A stretch of 10,999 bases of DNA. Source: Methanobacteriota archaeon (GTDB lineage Archaea > Thermoplasmatota > Poseidoniia > Poseidoniales > Poseidoniaceae). Positions 1-6,495 of the stretch are shown here, piece after piece; within the stretch, counting starts at the first letter, position 1, and each line of letters begins with the position of its first letter. The translations under genes and the position numbers were made by a program. The stretch spans positions 1 through 10,999 of the forward strand of contig WTIV01000046.1 of the NCBI GenBank assembly GCA_011525095.1. Direction: 5' to 3'. A model generated the notes under the pieces. The model saw only the letters and a program-made list of their open reading frames with translations. It was not told where the DNA came from and ran no database searches.

Positions 1-69
1 AGGGTAGATGGCGGCAGTCATTGTTCCGAAGAACTCAGCCGCCAACGCCGTCCCAAGCGACGCAAGCAT
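1..69 (-). CDS. Possible 5' end of a membrane-protein gene (partial, runs off left edge)
   Basis: From the ATG at 69 the minus strand is open to the window edge and gives 23 residues, nearly all small or hydrophobic, as in a first transmembrane helix. They include AEFFGT, which resembles the AEF-x-GT motif near the first helix of aquaporin/MIP channels. In MIP proteins this motif sits at the helix start, whereas here it lies mid-stretch, so the family call is a guess. The frame is open back to about position 185, so an upstream TTG start is possible. I see no convincing SD; a GATATATG tract at 87-94 could be a TATA element. GC falls sharply leftward-to-rightward near 125-140, which fits coding sequence ending or starting nearby. 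A competing plus-strand ORF at 8-127 (39 codons) overlaps it. The gene would be divergent from the one at 305. Confidence 0.3.
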   Translation of the reverse strand, partial: MLASLGTALAAEFFGTMTAAIYP

Positions 70-240
70 TCCGCCCAACTTCCACCCATATATCAAGGTG
101 ACTGTTGAAGTAGGTCGGCAAAACGGATGACTGCGCCACAAATCATCCGCAAAGTAATCACTGAAAAACCGTTTCTTCCAGAATCAAAAAGAGAAATTGG
201 ATTTTCCTAAAACCACTAGTAAAAAGTGTCAGTTGTCAAA

Positions 241-272
241 AACTAATGGGACCCCGTGATATCCCATTGGTT
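241..272. promoter_or_regulatory. Candidate operator: 11-bp inverted repeat next to TATA box
   Basis: The left arm AACTAATGGGA (241-251) and right arm TCCCATTGGTT (262-272) are reverse complements except at one position. They are separated by a 10-nt spacer, about one helical turn. The right arm ends directly against the TATA-like element, where the archaeal BRE and TFB contacts would lie. A dimeric repressor or activator bound here could control the 305-2257 gene. The dyad is seen directly; its function is inferred. It lies upstream of the expected transcription start, so an RNA hairpin role is unlikely. Confidence 0.45.
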
Positions 273-280
273 AGTATAAG
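273..280 (+). promoter_or_regulatory. Candidate TATA box for the secreted-protein gene
   Basis: AGTATAAG sits 25-32 nt upstream of the ATG at 305. Archaeal TATA boxes are usually centred about 26-27 nt before the transcription start. That would put the start within a few bases of the ATG, giving a leaderless or nearly leaderless mRNA. The lack of any SD before this ATG agrees with that reading. Confidence 0.45.
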
Positions 281-304
281 TACCATCTTAGCCTACTAAG
301 TAAC

Positions 305-2257
305 ATGAATAGGAATCCAGCAACAAGAGCAATTGTGATGATATCTGTTCTATCCTTTGTAATTGCAATGCCATTTGTTACCACTGCTTCCGCACTACTA
401 ACCTTCACTACTGGATATTCCTCTCCTCCTGATTATCCTGTTACCTCCAACGTTCAAATCTCGCCAGCTCACCCGGTGGTTGGCGATGAAATCAGTTGCA
501 GTTACGATTTTTATGACCAGAGTGGCGATGCAGATCAATCTACAATCTCCTGGCAATTAATTAACACCACTGGGGGTTACTTCATCGCAAATGGTTCTTC
601 GATTGACACATCAAATTTTGAGGCAAATAGCGTAATTGAATGCTATGTTACTGCTTTTGACGGTACAAATTACGGCAATACTGATCGCACACAAATAATG
701 CTAGGTGAAAATATCAGTAGAAGCGTGCCAGATATGGTCCCCTCCATTGTATACATGAGAGACAATCAATCTGCAATGACAGACATAACCTATGAAGGTG
801 AAATTATCGAAATGGCTCACAGAGAGCATTTCGAATGGAATATTTCTCTAATGCGCCTAAATCTAAACCAAGATTTCAGAATCATCTCATATCTAAGTAA
901 CGATACTACAGGAATTATTAGCCTAACAAGCCACTACATCACAGCAAGTAGCCATAATATGACTATCTCACTAGGTAAGTTAAGTTTCGAATACGGTAAT
1001 GCTTGTTATGTTGCAACTATCATGATTCAGCAGCTTCAAAGATCTTCGATATACACGGATTCATTCAATTTCGTGATAGATGCTGGAGGTAACGATTGCG
1101 AGCCATATGAACAGCAAGGCAAATACAACCCTGATTGTGTTACATGTCCAAAGGCAAAGTGGGCTTACATCTACACTACCAACACTATGAAACAAAACGT
1201 TGAGGTCAAAACTACTGGCCTTTATCCAGGCAAGGGATATACTCTAGACGTCGTTCTGATCAATGAAACAACGCCATCAATTGTGTTTTCAGAAAGTCAT
1301 GAATGGAATGCAACCCATGGTGCAAAGGTCTTCGTTAATTACGGGAATGAACTAGCTGTTGGTGATTACTGTGTAATTGCTACACTATACGAGGATGGAG
1401 AATGGATTAACACTGTTAGGACGTGCCAAACAATCGAAGAACCTGAGCCACCTCGAATTCATTATACATCCATTAGGTACAACGATTACCATATGAATCA
1501 CTATGTTGAAACATGGGTGGTAAACATGGTATTTGGAAACAACTACACACTAGATGTGCAACTTGTCAATGATACAACTGACCATGTTATGATTTCAGAA
1601 AATGACACCATCAATGCCAGTTTCCTAAACTGGAATTATCATACACAATCCGTTAGTCTTGAAGTTGGACTTTACTGTGCAATTGCTAAATTATACGAAA
1701 ATGGCGTATTTATCGATGAACAAACTCGATGTAGATACGTCGTCGAAAATAATGCTACAATAGTGTCAAACCAGATTGGATACAATGATTACTACATGAA
1801 CTACAACACATATTCCAAAGTTAGTTACCTAAAACCTGGAGTTGACTATAGAGTGACTATGACAGTATCTAATACTGCTACAGGTAACAACATCATCGCT
1901 GAAGACCACGAATGGACTGCAACTTATGGTGCAAAGACCTTCAGAATTCATGGACTGAGCCTACCGATTGGTGAATTCTGTCTAACTACTGTGCTTTACG
2001 AGAATGGCACAGAGGTTTCTCGCCGAGTGAATTGTATATCTGTGATGTGTCAATACGACACCAACAGCATGGATGTTGGAAGTGACATACCAGCAGATTC
2101 TGAAGATGAATCATCTACCATTGAGAACGTGTTTGAAGCGATTATCGATGCTGTTTCTGAGATGATCACAGAGATATTCGCAGAGATTAGAACTGAAGAT
2201 TCAGAGACTGAACAAAACAACCCAAGTAGTGATGTAATCGACGAATCAAACGATTGA
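305..2257 (+). CDS. Secreted repeat protein with Ig-like domain and three Cys-paired repeats
   Basis: Not a protein I can name. The N-terminus (residues 1-30) is a typical Sec signal peptide: basic start, hydrophobic core about 9-25, then TTASA before a likely cleavage site. Residues about 47-133 resemble an Ig/PKD-like beta-sandwich, with C65 and C113 as the probable disulfide. Residues about 145-256 look like a degenerate repeat with a single cysteine (C234). Three repeats of about 90 residues follow (286-374, 386-476, 486-577). Each ends in a C-x17-C pair around an LYE[ND]G turn: C356/C374, C458/C476, C559/C577. Fifteen N-x-S/T sequons suggest a glycosylated surface or extracellular protein. 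The acidic tail (about 590-650) contains a helical stretch near 605-628 but no membrane anchor. Start chosen for the signal peptide. It is more AT-rich than the ribosomal genes and convergent with secY. Adhesion or cell-envelope roles are possible but unproven. Confidence 0.9.
   Translation: MNRNPATRAIVMISVLSFVIAMPFVTTASALLTFTTGYSSPPDYPVTSNVQISPAHPVVGDEISCSYDFYDQSGDADQSTISWQLINTTGGYFIANGSSIDTSNFEANSVIECYVTAFDGTNYGNTDRTQIMLGENISRSVPDMVPSIVYMRDNQSAMTDITYEGEIIEMAHREHFEWNISLMRLNLNQDFRIISYLSNDTTGIISLTSHYITASSHNMTISLGKLSFEYGNACYVATIMIQQLQRSSIYTDSFNFVIDAGGNDCEPYEQQGKYNPDCVTCPKAKWAYIYTTNTMKQNVEVKTTGLYPGKGYTLDVVLINETTPSIVFSESHEWNATHGAKVFVNYGNELAVGDYCVIATLYEDGEWINTVRTCQTIEEPEPPRIHYTSIRYNDYHMNHYVETWVVNMVFGNNYTLDVQLVNDTTDHVMISENDTINASFLNWNYHTQSVSLEVGLYCAIAKLYENGVFIDEQTRCRYVVENNATIVSNQIGYNDYYMNYNTYSKVSYLKPGVDYRVTMTVSNTATGNNIIAEDHEWTATYGAKTFRIHGLSLPIGEFCLTTVLYENGTEVSRRVNCISVMCQYDTNSMDVGSDIPADSEDESSTIENVFEAIIDAVSEMITEIFAEIRTEDSETEQNNPSSDVIDESND
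1160..1426 (+). repeat. Protein repeat unit 1 (residues 286-374)
   Basis: First clear copy of the module of about 90 residues. It ends in a cysteine pair (C356 and C374) flanking LYEDG. The stretch at 1301-1333 matches unit 3 (1910-1942) at 28 of 33 bases, so this block is still recognisable in DNA. Confidence 0.75.
1460..1732 (+). repeat. Protein repeat unit 2 (residues 386-476)
   Basis: Second copy, with C458 and C476 flanking LYENG. It starts with a YNDYHMN motif that matches YNDYYMN in unit 3. It has lost the HEW-x-AT-x-GAK block shared by units 1 and 3 and carries several N-glycosylation sequons there instead. Confidence 0.75.
1760..2035 (+). repeat. Protein repeat unit 3 (residues 486-577)
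   Basis: Third copy, with C559 and C577 flanking LYENG. It shares HEW-x-AT-x-GAK with unit 1 and YNDYYMN with unit 2. It therefore combines features of both neighbours, as expected from tandem duplication or recombination between units. Confidence 0.75.
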
Positions 2258-2298
2258 TTCAGTCTGTCATAACCGTTGTACTGCAACGATTACGTGGA
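2258..2298. other. Convergent intergenic spacer, possible bidirectional termination zone
   Basis: Only 41 nt separate the stop of the secreted-protein gene from the TAA of secY, so both transcripts must end here or run into each other. A weak inverted repeat, CGTTG (2274-2278) and CAACG (2284-2288) with a 5-nt loop, is present. Archaeal termination usually depends on T-rich tracts, and there is none in the spacer. The nearest for secY is the T-rich minus strand at about 2205-2222, inside the 3' end of the convergent gene. Confidence 0.3.
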
Positions 2299-4260
2299 TT
2301 ACTCAGCGCCGAAGAACTGCCTTAGCATTGGATGCATTTCCATTGCCTGTTCCTTCTGAATTTGCTCATATGTACGCAAGATAATACCTACGGCAAGTAG
2401 CAAACCTGTACCTGTTGCGTTACCAACCGTACCAAGTAAGTCAGCACCTGCAGCTAGTAAACCTACGAATGCACCAGAGAAGTATGTCACCGGTGGGATG
2501 TATCTCTCAAGGATCCTCTCTAGAACTAGAGGGTTCTTACGGAAACCAGGGATTTGCATTCCTGTACGTTCGATCTGTTTTGCTACATCCTTCGAACCCA
2601 TATTCGTCGTATCGATCCAGAACTTAGCGAATACCATCGAACCAACCGTCATCAGCGTGACATAGAAGATTACGTGACCTCCAATTTGCCAAAGGCTGTG
2701 GCCATAGATGTCGCCCTGCTGATTCAATAGAGGAATCAGCCAATCATTCACACCGTTAACCATCGATGAATACCAAGCGAATCCACCGCTTGGCGTCGAA
2801 GAACCTGGCTCATACGTACCGATATACTCGGACATACTACCCCATCCTTCCTTTCCAAGAATCGGTGTCTTCTGCAACGTTGGGTGGTTCCAGAACAGTA
2901 GAGTGAACATGTTGATGTTAGCTAGCAATGCTGCCATCAAAATGACCGGAATGTTAGATGCGTAAACCAAACGGATTGGATACTTACCACGGTGACCACG
3001 GACCTTTCCGTGAGTCAATGGCAATTCCAACTTGCTTGATTCAGCATATGCTACTACCAAGAACACAACAACTGATGAGAATAGAGCTGCTACTGGATTC
3101 ACGTGCGTGAGCAATATCGTTTCGAATCCATTTTGAGATATCATTTCGGCATTAGTCGCCTCCCTGAACATGTAGAATATCATCGGCAACGTTCCAGAAG
3201 GTGGGTTCTGCAGACTGTAACCAACTCCAGAGGTCGCTGGCATTGGTGATAGCGTACCAACGAATGTTGATTGTGCAACACCAGCAGCAATGAATAGAGA
3301 GATACCAGAACCAATACCCCACTTGCTGACCAATTCATCAAGAAGGAATACTAGGTAAGAACCAGCGAATAACTGAGCAACGATAACGAAGTTAGCCCAA
3401 CCCATTCCGTAATTGGTGATCAAAGCCTCAGTTGGGTCCAAGAAACCGTATGTCTGTGGAATAGATTCGATAGGAATCATGAGAAGAACCAGAAGCTTCT
3501 GTACACCTTGGTACATTGCCTTGTCTTCTGAGTCTTGTAGGTCAAGACGGATGATCTTAGCACCTGCGAACAACTGCATGATAATCGAACCAGTAACGAT
3601 TGGTCCGATACCCAAGTGCATGATTGTACCAGATGCACCAGCCATGATTGAACGGAAACCACTGAACAAGTCAAGTGCTTGTCCAGATAGACCCCAAATC
3701 ATAACGTTGGTCATTGCGAAGTAAATGATTAGAACTAGGGTTGTAGTCCACAACTTCTCGTTGAATCTAACGTGGCGCTCAGGCTTGGTGATTGTAGGAT
3801 AAGTATCTACGAATCGGTGTAGAGCGTACAATCTGCTGTTCTTGTCGCCGCTGTACATGAAACAGACAAGTGCGGCAGAAGCACCAAATCCTAGCAAAAT
3901 GACACCTACTAACAAGTATCCTACTAGGTCCTGATGTGTGCCTCCGTACATCGAATTTGGCCTGCAGTACCAAACTGCGATACCAAGGAAAGTTAGCCAT
4001 GCTAGCATCTTTCCGAAACGACCGATAATTGGTACTTCTTTAAGCCCTTCAGGAAGGTCTCTGGTGAAACACCAAATCATGAATGCCACGTATGCGACAC
4101 CAAATCCGAATCCGAATAGTGCTCCATCAATTGCGTTCTGGCTAGCGTTTCCAGAACCAAATAGGGCAGTTTCGAATGCATCATATTGCCAGTATCCCAA
4201 CATTCCAAAGTACAGTAGACCGGTTAGTCCAACTGCCCAAGGGATTGATTGCTTGCCCAT
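2299..4260 (-). CDS. secY: Protein translocase subunit SecY with an N-terminal four-helix extension
   Basis: SecY forms the membrane channel through which ribosome-made proteins are exported or inserted, with SecE and Sec61-beta. The canonical part starts near residue 155 (PTITKPERHV, then TM1 at about 169-190). It continues through the plug/TM2 region (about 207-233), the conserved KWGIGSGISLFI (313-324), the cytosolic loop SSKLELPL...RGHRGKYPIRLVYASNIPVI (408-440), the TTNMG...KQIERTGMQIPGFR segment (551-574), and the last two helices (592-629). Typical archaeal SecY is roughly 440-500 residues; this one is 653. The excess is residues 1-155, with four hydrophobic segments (about 7-24, 46-65, 84-99, 112-136). 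The ATG at 4260 has a GGAGG 8 nt upstream, while the internal Met135 codon has no SD, so the long form is favoured. It is last in the operon, 59 nt after L15, and the only operon gene visible with a TAA stop. Confidence 0.96.
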   Translation of the reverse strand: MGKQSIPWAVGLTGLLYFGMLGYWQYDAFETALFGSGNASQNAIDGALFGFGFGVAYVAFMIWCFTRDLPEGLKEVPIIGRFGKMLAWLTFLGIAVWYCRPNSMYGGTHQDLVGYLLVGVILLGFGASAALVCFMYSGDKNSRLYALHRFVDTYPTITKPERHVRFNEKLWTTTLVLIIYFAMTNVMIWGLSGQALDLFSGFRSIMAGASGTIMHLGIGPIVTGSIIMQLFAGAKIIRLDLQDSEDKAMYQGVQKLLVLLMIPIESIPQTYGFLDPTEALITNYGMGWANFVIVAQLFAGSYLVFLLDELVSKWGIGSGISLFIAAGVAQSTFVGTLSPMPATSGVGYSLQNPPSGTLPMIFYMFREATNAEMISQNGFETILLTHVNPVAALFSSVVVFLVVAYAESSKLELPLTHGKVRGHRGKYPIRLVYASNIPVILMAALLANINMFTLLFWNHPTLQKTPILGKEGWGSMSEYIGTYEPGSSTPSGGFAWYSSMVNGVNDWLIPLLNQQGDIYGHSLWQIGGHVIFYVTLMTVGSMVFAKFWIDTTNMGSKDVAKQIERTGMQIPGFRKNPLVLERILERYIPPVTYFSGAFVGLLAAGADLLGTVGNATGTGLLLAVGIILRTYEQIQKEQAMEMHPMLRQFFGAE

Positions 4261-4319
4261 GTTACATTCCTCCGATTGTTATTGTATTAAAGAAGTCTAA
4301 TGAAAACCATTCAGGGCCT
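4261..4319 (-). promoter_or_regulatory. L15-secY spacer with strong SD for secY
   Basis: This is the widest gap in the operon, and it is AT-rich. GGAGG at 4269-4273 (minus) lies 8 nt before the secY ATG and fixes the start that includes the extension. An upstream ATG at 4266-4268 is followed at once by TAA and is not a usable gene start. CTTTAATAC (4284-4292) is TATA-like. A start about 25 nt downstream of it would remove the SD, so a separate secY promoter is doubtful. Confidence 0.5.
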
Positions 4320-4730
4320 TCATTCCCACTCCTCTTCGTCTTCATCACCTTCGATTGAACCGCCTGCTGCGGAGATTTTCTCTGCAGCCTTTGCAGACCA
4401 TTCTTCGACGGTTACTGTTAGTGCTGTGCTAATTCTGCCAGATCCGAGAAGTTTGTCGATTCCCATCTCTGTTAGGTCGATTGAATCCTTTCCATCAGCC
4501 ATTCTCTCTAGGTCACCTACATTGCAGGTTACGTAGACTGTTCTTAGGCTTGGGTCACGGTTGAATCCGTGCATACCCCAATGGCCAGGCATGTACTTGA
4601 TACGGGTCATTACACGGTGCTTGTTCATACCAGCTTTACCGCGTCCTCCACGCTTACCTGCACCACGTCCAGCCTTGTGGCCTCTTCCGTGTGTGCGGCA
4701 ACGTCCTCGATGCTTGTTTGCTTTGCTCAT
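4320..4730 (-). CDS. rpl15: 50S ribosomal protein L15
   Basis: Binds 23S rRNA in the large subunit and helps late 50S assembly. The 136-residue product has the typical basic, Gly-rich N-terminus (HRGRCRTHGRGHKAGRGAGK, residues 7-26), which threads into rRNA, then GKAGMNKHR and a globular C-terminal half. The C-terminus ends in an acidic run (GDEDEEEWE), which is somewhat unusual for this rRNA-binding protein. A GTG at 4739 extends the frame by three codons. I prefer the ATG at 4730 because GAGGTG at 4737-4742 is 6 nt upstream of it and the GTG would fall inside that SD. The gene starts 10 nt after the L30 stop, whose TGA is part of the SD. Confidence 0.95.
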   Translation of the reverse strand: MSKANKHRGRCRTHGRGHKAGRGAGKRGGRGKAGMNKHRVMTRIKYMPGHWGMHGFNRDPSLRTVYVTCNVGDLERMADGKDSIDLTEMGIDKLLGSGRISTALTVTVEEWSAKAAEKISAAGGSIEGDEDEEEWE

Positions 4731-4740
4731 CAAAATCACC

Positions 4741-5211
4741 TCAAATCATTCTTTCGACCAATGCCGAAATGTCCTCTCCACGAGGTCCTAGAGCGCCACC
4801 AATTACGTAGGTGCGCTTGAGTCCACCCCAGCCCTTTGGGCCACGTGGTGGATGTAGTCTGAATACTCTCTTCATCTCAGGCATGTCCTTGACGGTTGCA
4901 TCTCCGGATGCGATTGCCGCTGCGAATTCCTTGATTGAAGAGTAGTCTGTTGCTTCCTTTACGTCTGCATCAGTAATTGGCTTGTCACCTACTAGGCGTC
5001 CACGCTCTGAAATCATCTTCTCGATGAGTTCTGCATTCGCATCTCCCCAAGTGATGTAATCCTTAGCCTTCTGAAGCATACCCTGGTATTGTGGGTTTTC
5101 CGGAATGATAACTGCGTGGTTAACACGGGTTAGGTTCAACATACCCATTGTTTCTCTAATCGAGCGCTCGACCTTTACGTCTGAACGTGCTCTTACAACA
5201 ATCCAACTCAT
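4741..5211 (-). CDS. rpl30: 50S ribosomal protein L30 (archaeal type)
   Basis: Large-subunit protein, 156 residues, in the long archaeal/eukaryotic (L7e-like) form rather than the bacterial form of about 60 residues. The first 60 residues (SWIVVRARSDV, then ETMGMLNLTRVNHAVIIP) are the ferredoxin-like L30 core that contacts 23S rRNA. The C-terminal half carries the archaeal extension, with RLHPPRGPKGWGGLKRTY near residues 117-134. The ATG overlaps the S5 stop by four bases (ATGA), and GGGAGG lies 8 nt upstream inside the 3' end of S5, so the two genes are probably translationally coupled. Confidence 0.95.
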   Translation of the reverse strand: MSWIVVRARSDVKVERSIRETMGMLNLTRVNHAVIIPENPQYQGMLQKAKDYITWGDANAELIEKMISERGRLVGDKPITDADVKEATDYSSIKEFAAAIASGDATVKDMPEMKRVFRLHPPRGPKGWGGLKRTYVIGGALGPRGEDISALVERMI

Positions 5212-5978
5212 TCTAACAGCCTCCCTTTGTGGATGAACAACTCAGCTCTCTGTGAATCGCTGACACGTGTTCTGTTAATTGCTGCTAGTGCATTGAATGT
5301 TGCCGCAGCATAGTTGATTGTGGTACGGGTCTGTCCCTTTGTTCTGGACAGTACGTCGCTAACACCTGCTAGAGTTAGAACACGCTTACCGGTTTCTCCG
5401 ATAACCAGTCCCTTACCCGCTGGCGCTGGCATTAGTGTAACTCGAGTTGATCCAGCCTGTCCCTGTACCTTGAATGGCACGGAAGTTCCTGGTCCTACGC
5501 TTGATTCCCAAGAACCGTTACCACGCTGGATTTGGATGATGTTTAGTTTAGCAGCGGTTAGGGCCTTCTGGATTGCTTGAGCGACTTCCTTACCCTTTGC
5601 CATTGCTAGTCCGACATATCCGTCCTTGTTTCCGACACAAGCCATAACGTTGAATCTTACACGTCGACCGGAGTCAGTCATTCTCTGAACCATGTTGACC
5701 TTGAGGACTTCATCTTCCAGGTTTGGAATTAGTGCGTCCACGATTTCGACCTCACGGATTGGAAGTCCTGAAGCAAGAGCTTGCTCGTATGTTACGATTC
5801 TTCCTGCCATGACTTCTCGTCCTAGTCTTGTCTTTGGAGTCCATGTTCGCAAAGCGGAGATTGCTTCGTCCGCAGCTGTGCGGCGGCGACGGCGTCCACC
5901 TTGCTCTTCATTTTCCTCTTGTGCAGCAAAAGCCTGAACCAGACCTGGTGCCATTTGAGTTATCTCTTCATCACTCAT
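5208..5978 (-). CDS. rps5: 30S ribosomal protein S5 with charged N-terminal extension
   Basis: Small-subunit protein near the mRNA entry site, important for decoding accuracy. It has the double-stranded RNA-binding-like S5 N domain (about 82-148, including TDSGRRVRFNVMACVGNKDGYVGLAMAKGKE) and the C domain (about 160-235, VPFKVQGQAGSTRVTLMPAPAGKGLVIG). At 256 residues it is about 40-50 longer than many archaeal S5 proteins. The excess is residues 1-45: an acidic stretch, then GGRRRRR. A TTG at 5996 would add six residues. I chose the ATG at 5978 because GAGGAGG precedes it at good spacing. It starts 1 nt after the L18 stop and overlaps L30. Confidence 0.95.
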   Translation of the reverse strand: MSDEEITQMAPGLVQAFAAQEENEEQGGRRRRRTAADEAISALRTWTPKTRLGREVMAGRIVTYEQALASGLPIREVEIVDALIPNLEDEVLKVNMVQRMTDSGRRVRFNVMACVGNKDGYVGLAMAKGKEVAQAIQKALTAAKLNIIQIQRGNGSWESSVGPGTSVPFKVQGQAGSTRVTLMPAPAGKGLVIGETGKRVLTLAGVSDVLSRTKGQTRTTINYAAATFNALAAINRTRVSDSQRAELFIHKGRLLE

Positions 5979-5979
5979 T

Positions 5980-6495
5980 TCAGAACGCCTCCTCAATATT
6001 TGTCTTGGTCGCTTCCACTACGGAAGCATAGGAATCATCGATGTGCGCACCGTTTAGGCGGTCTTCATCAGGTAGAACGGAATCTCCGTGAGGGATTTCC
6101 AAGCCTGCGTCAACCATTCCCTTTAGTGCAGCGAACACACGGTTTCCAGTTGTGCTAGCAGCCAGTCCGATATCCAATACTGCCTCATCATGGCCTGCAG
6201 CTAGTGCAGCCTTTCCAAGAGCGTATCCGGTTAGGTAGGATGCTGGAATGTTCTTGCGAGAGTTGGACTCTGGCCAACCGTAGCGAGATACTAGGTCATC
6301 TCCGGTTACAGAGACTTCGACCTTGTCACCGTCTGCCTTCCAAGAGACTACTTGGCAAACAGTTCTGGTGTTTGAAATTCTAACTACTGCACGAGAGTTA
6401 CCACTCTTTAGCAACTTTAGACGGCGGCGGTAATCAGTTTCACCGCTGCGGCGTCGACGGTATTGGTTACGTTGTCTTGGTCCACTTGCCATCAT
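5980..6495 (-). CDS. rpl18: 50S ribosomal protein L18
   Basis: L18 binds 5S rRNA and, with L5 (encoded upstream in the same operon), builds the central protuberance. The N-terminus (GPRQRNQYRRRRSGETDYRR, residues 5-24) is the basic archaeal form. The conserved SYLTGYALGKAALAAG region lies near residues 86-101, and a GLEIPHGDSVLP-type motif near 132-143. Length is 171 residues. Two consecutive ATGs at 6495 and 6492 could start it. GGAGGTGA just upstream serves either; the second spacing is more usual, and the first forms the ATGA overlap with the L19e stop. Confidence 0.95.
   Translation of the reverse strand: MMASGPRQRNQYRRRRSGETDYRRRLKLLKSGNSRAVVRISNTRTVCQVVSWKADGDKVEVSVTGDDLVSRYGWPESNSRKNIPASYLTGYALGKAALAAGHDEAVLDIGLAASTTGNRVFAALKGMVDAGLEIPHGDSVLPDEDRLNGAHIDDSYASVVEATKTNIEEAF

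Larger units (their letters stand above)
70..304. other. Intergenic region upstream of the secreted-protein gene
   Basis: This stretch becomes distinctly AT-rich after about position 140 and has no supported gene. It contains a TGTCA direct repeat (227-231 and 234-238), an 11-bp inverted repeat (241-272) and a TATA-like box (273-280), all just upstream of the plus-strand gene. If the left-edge ORF is real, this is a divergent promoter region. Confidence 0.6.

Noticed and set aside
8..127. Plus-strand 39-codon ORF at the left edge
   Set aside because: It has no recognisable motif and no SD is visible. It is antisense to a more protein-like hydrophobic frame. It is not excluded, only unsupported.
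2050..2286. Minus-strand open frame opposite the acidic tail of the secreted protein
   Set aside because: Ser-rich shadow of the D/E-rich coding strand, with no start signal.
2274..2288. Stem-loop as an intrinsic terminator
   Set aside because: Five base pairs without a following T-run is too weak, and archaeal termination does not generally rely on hairpins.
3938..4300. Open frame of 120 codons antisense to the secY N-terminal extension
   Set aside because: It has no SD or known motif. The minus-strand frame has membrane-helix periodicity, an SD and continuity with SecY.
5979..5996. TTG start adding six residues to S5
   Set aside because: The added codons overlap the strong GAGGAGG site that serves the ATG at 5978.
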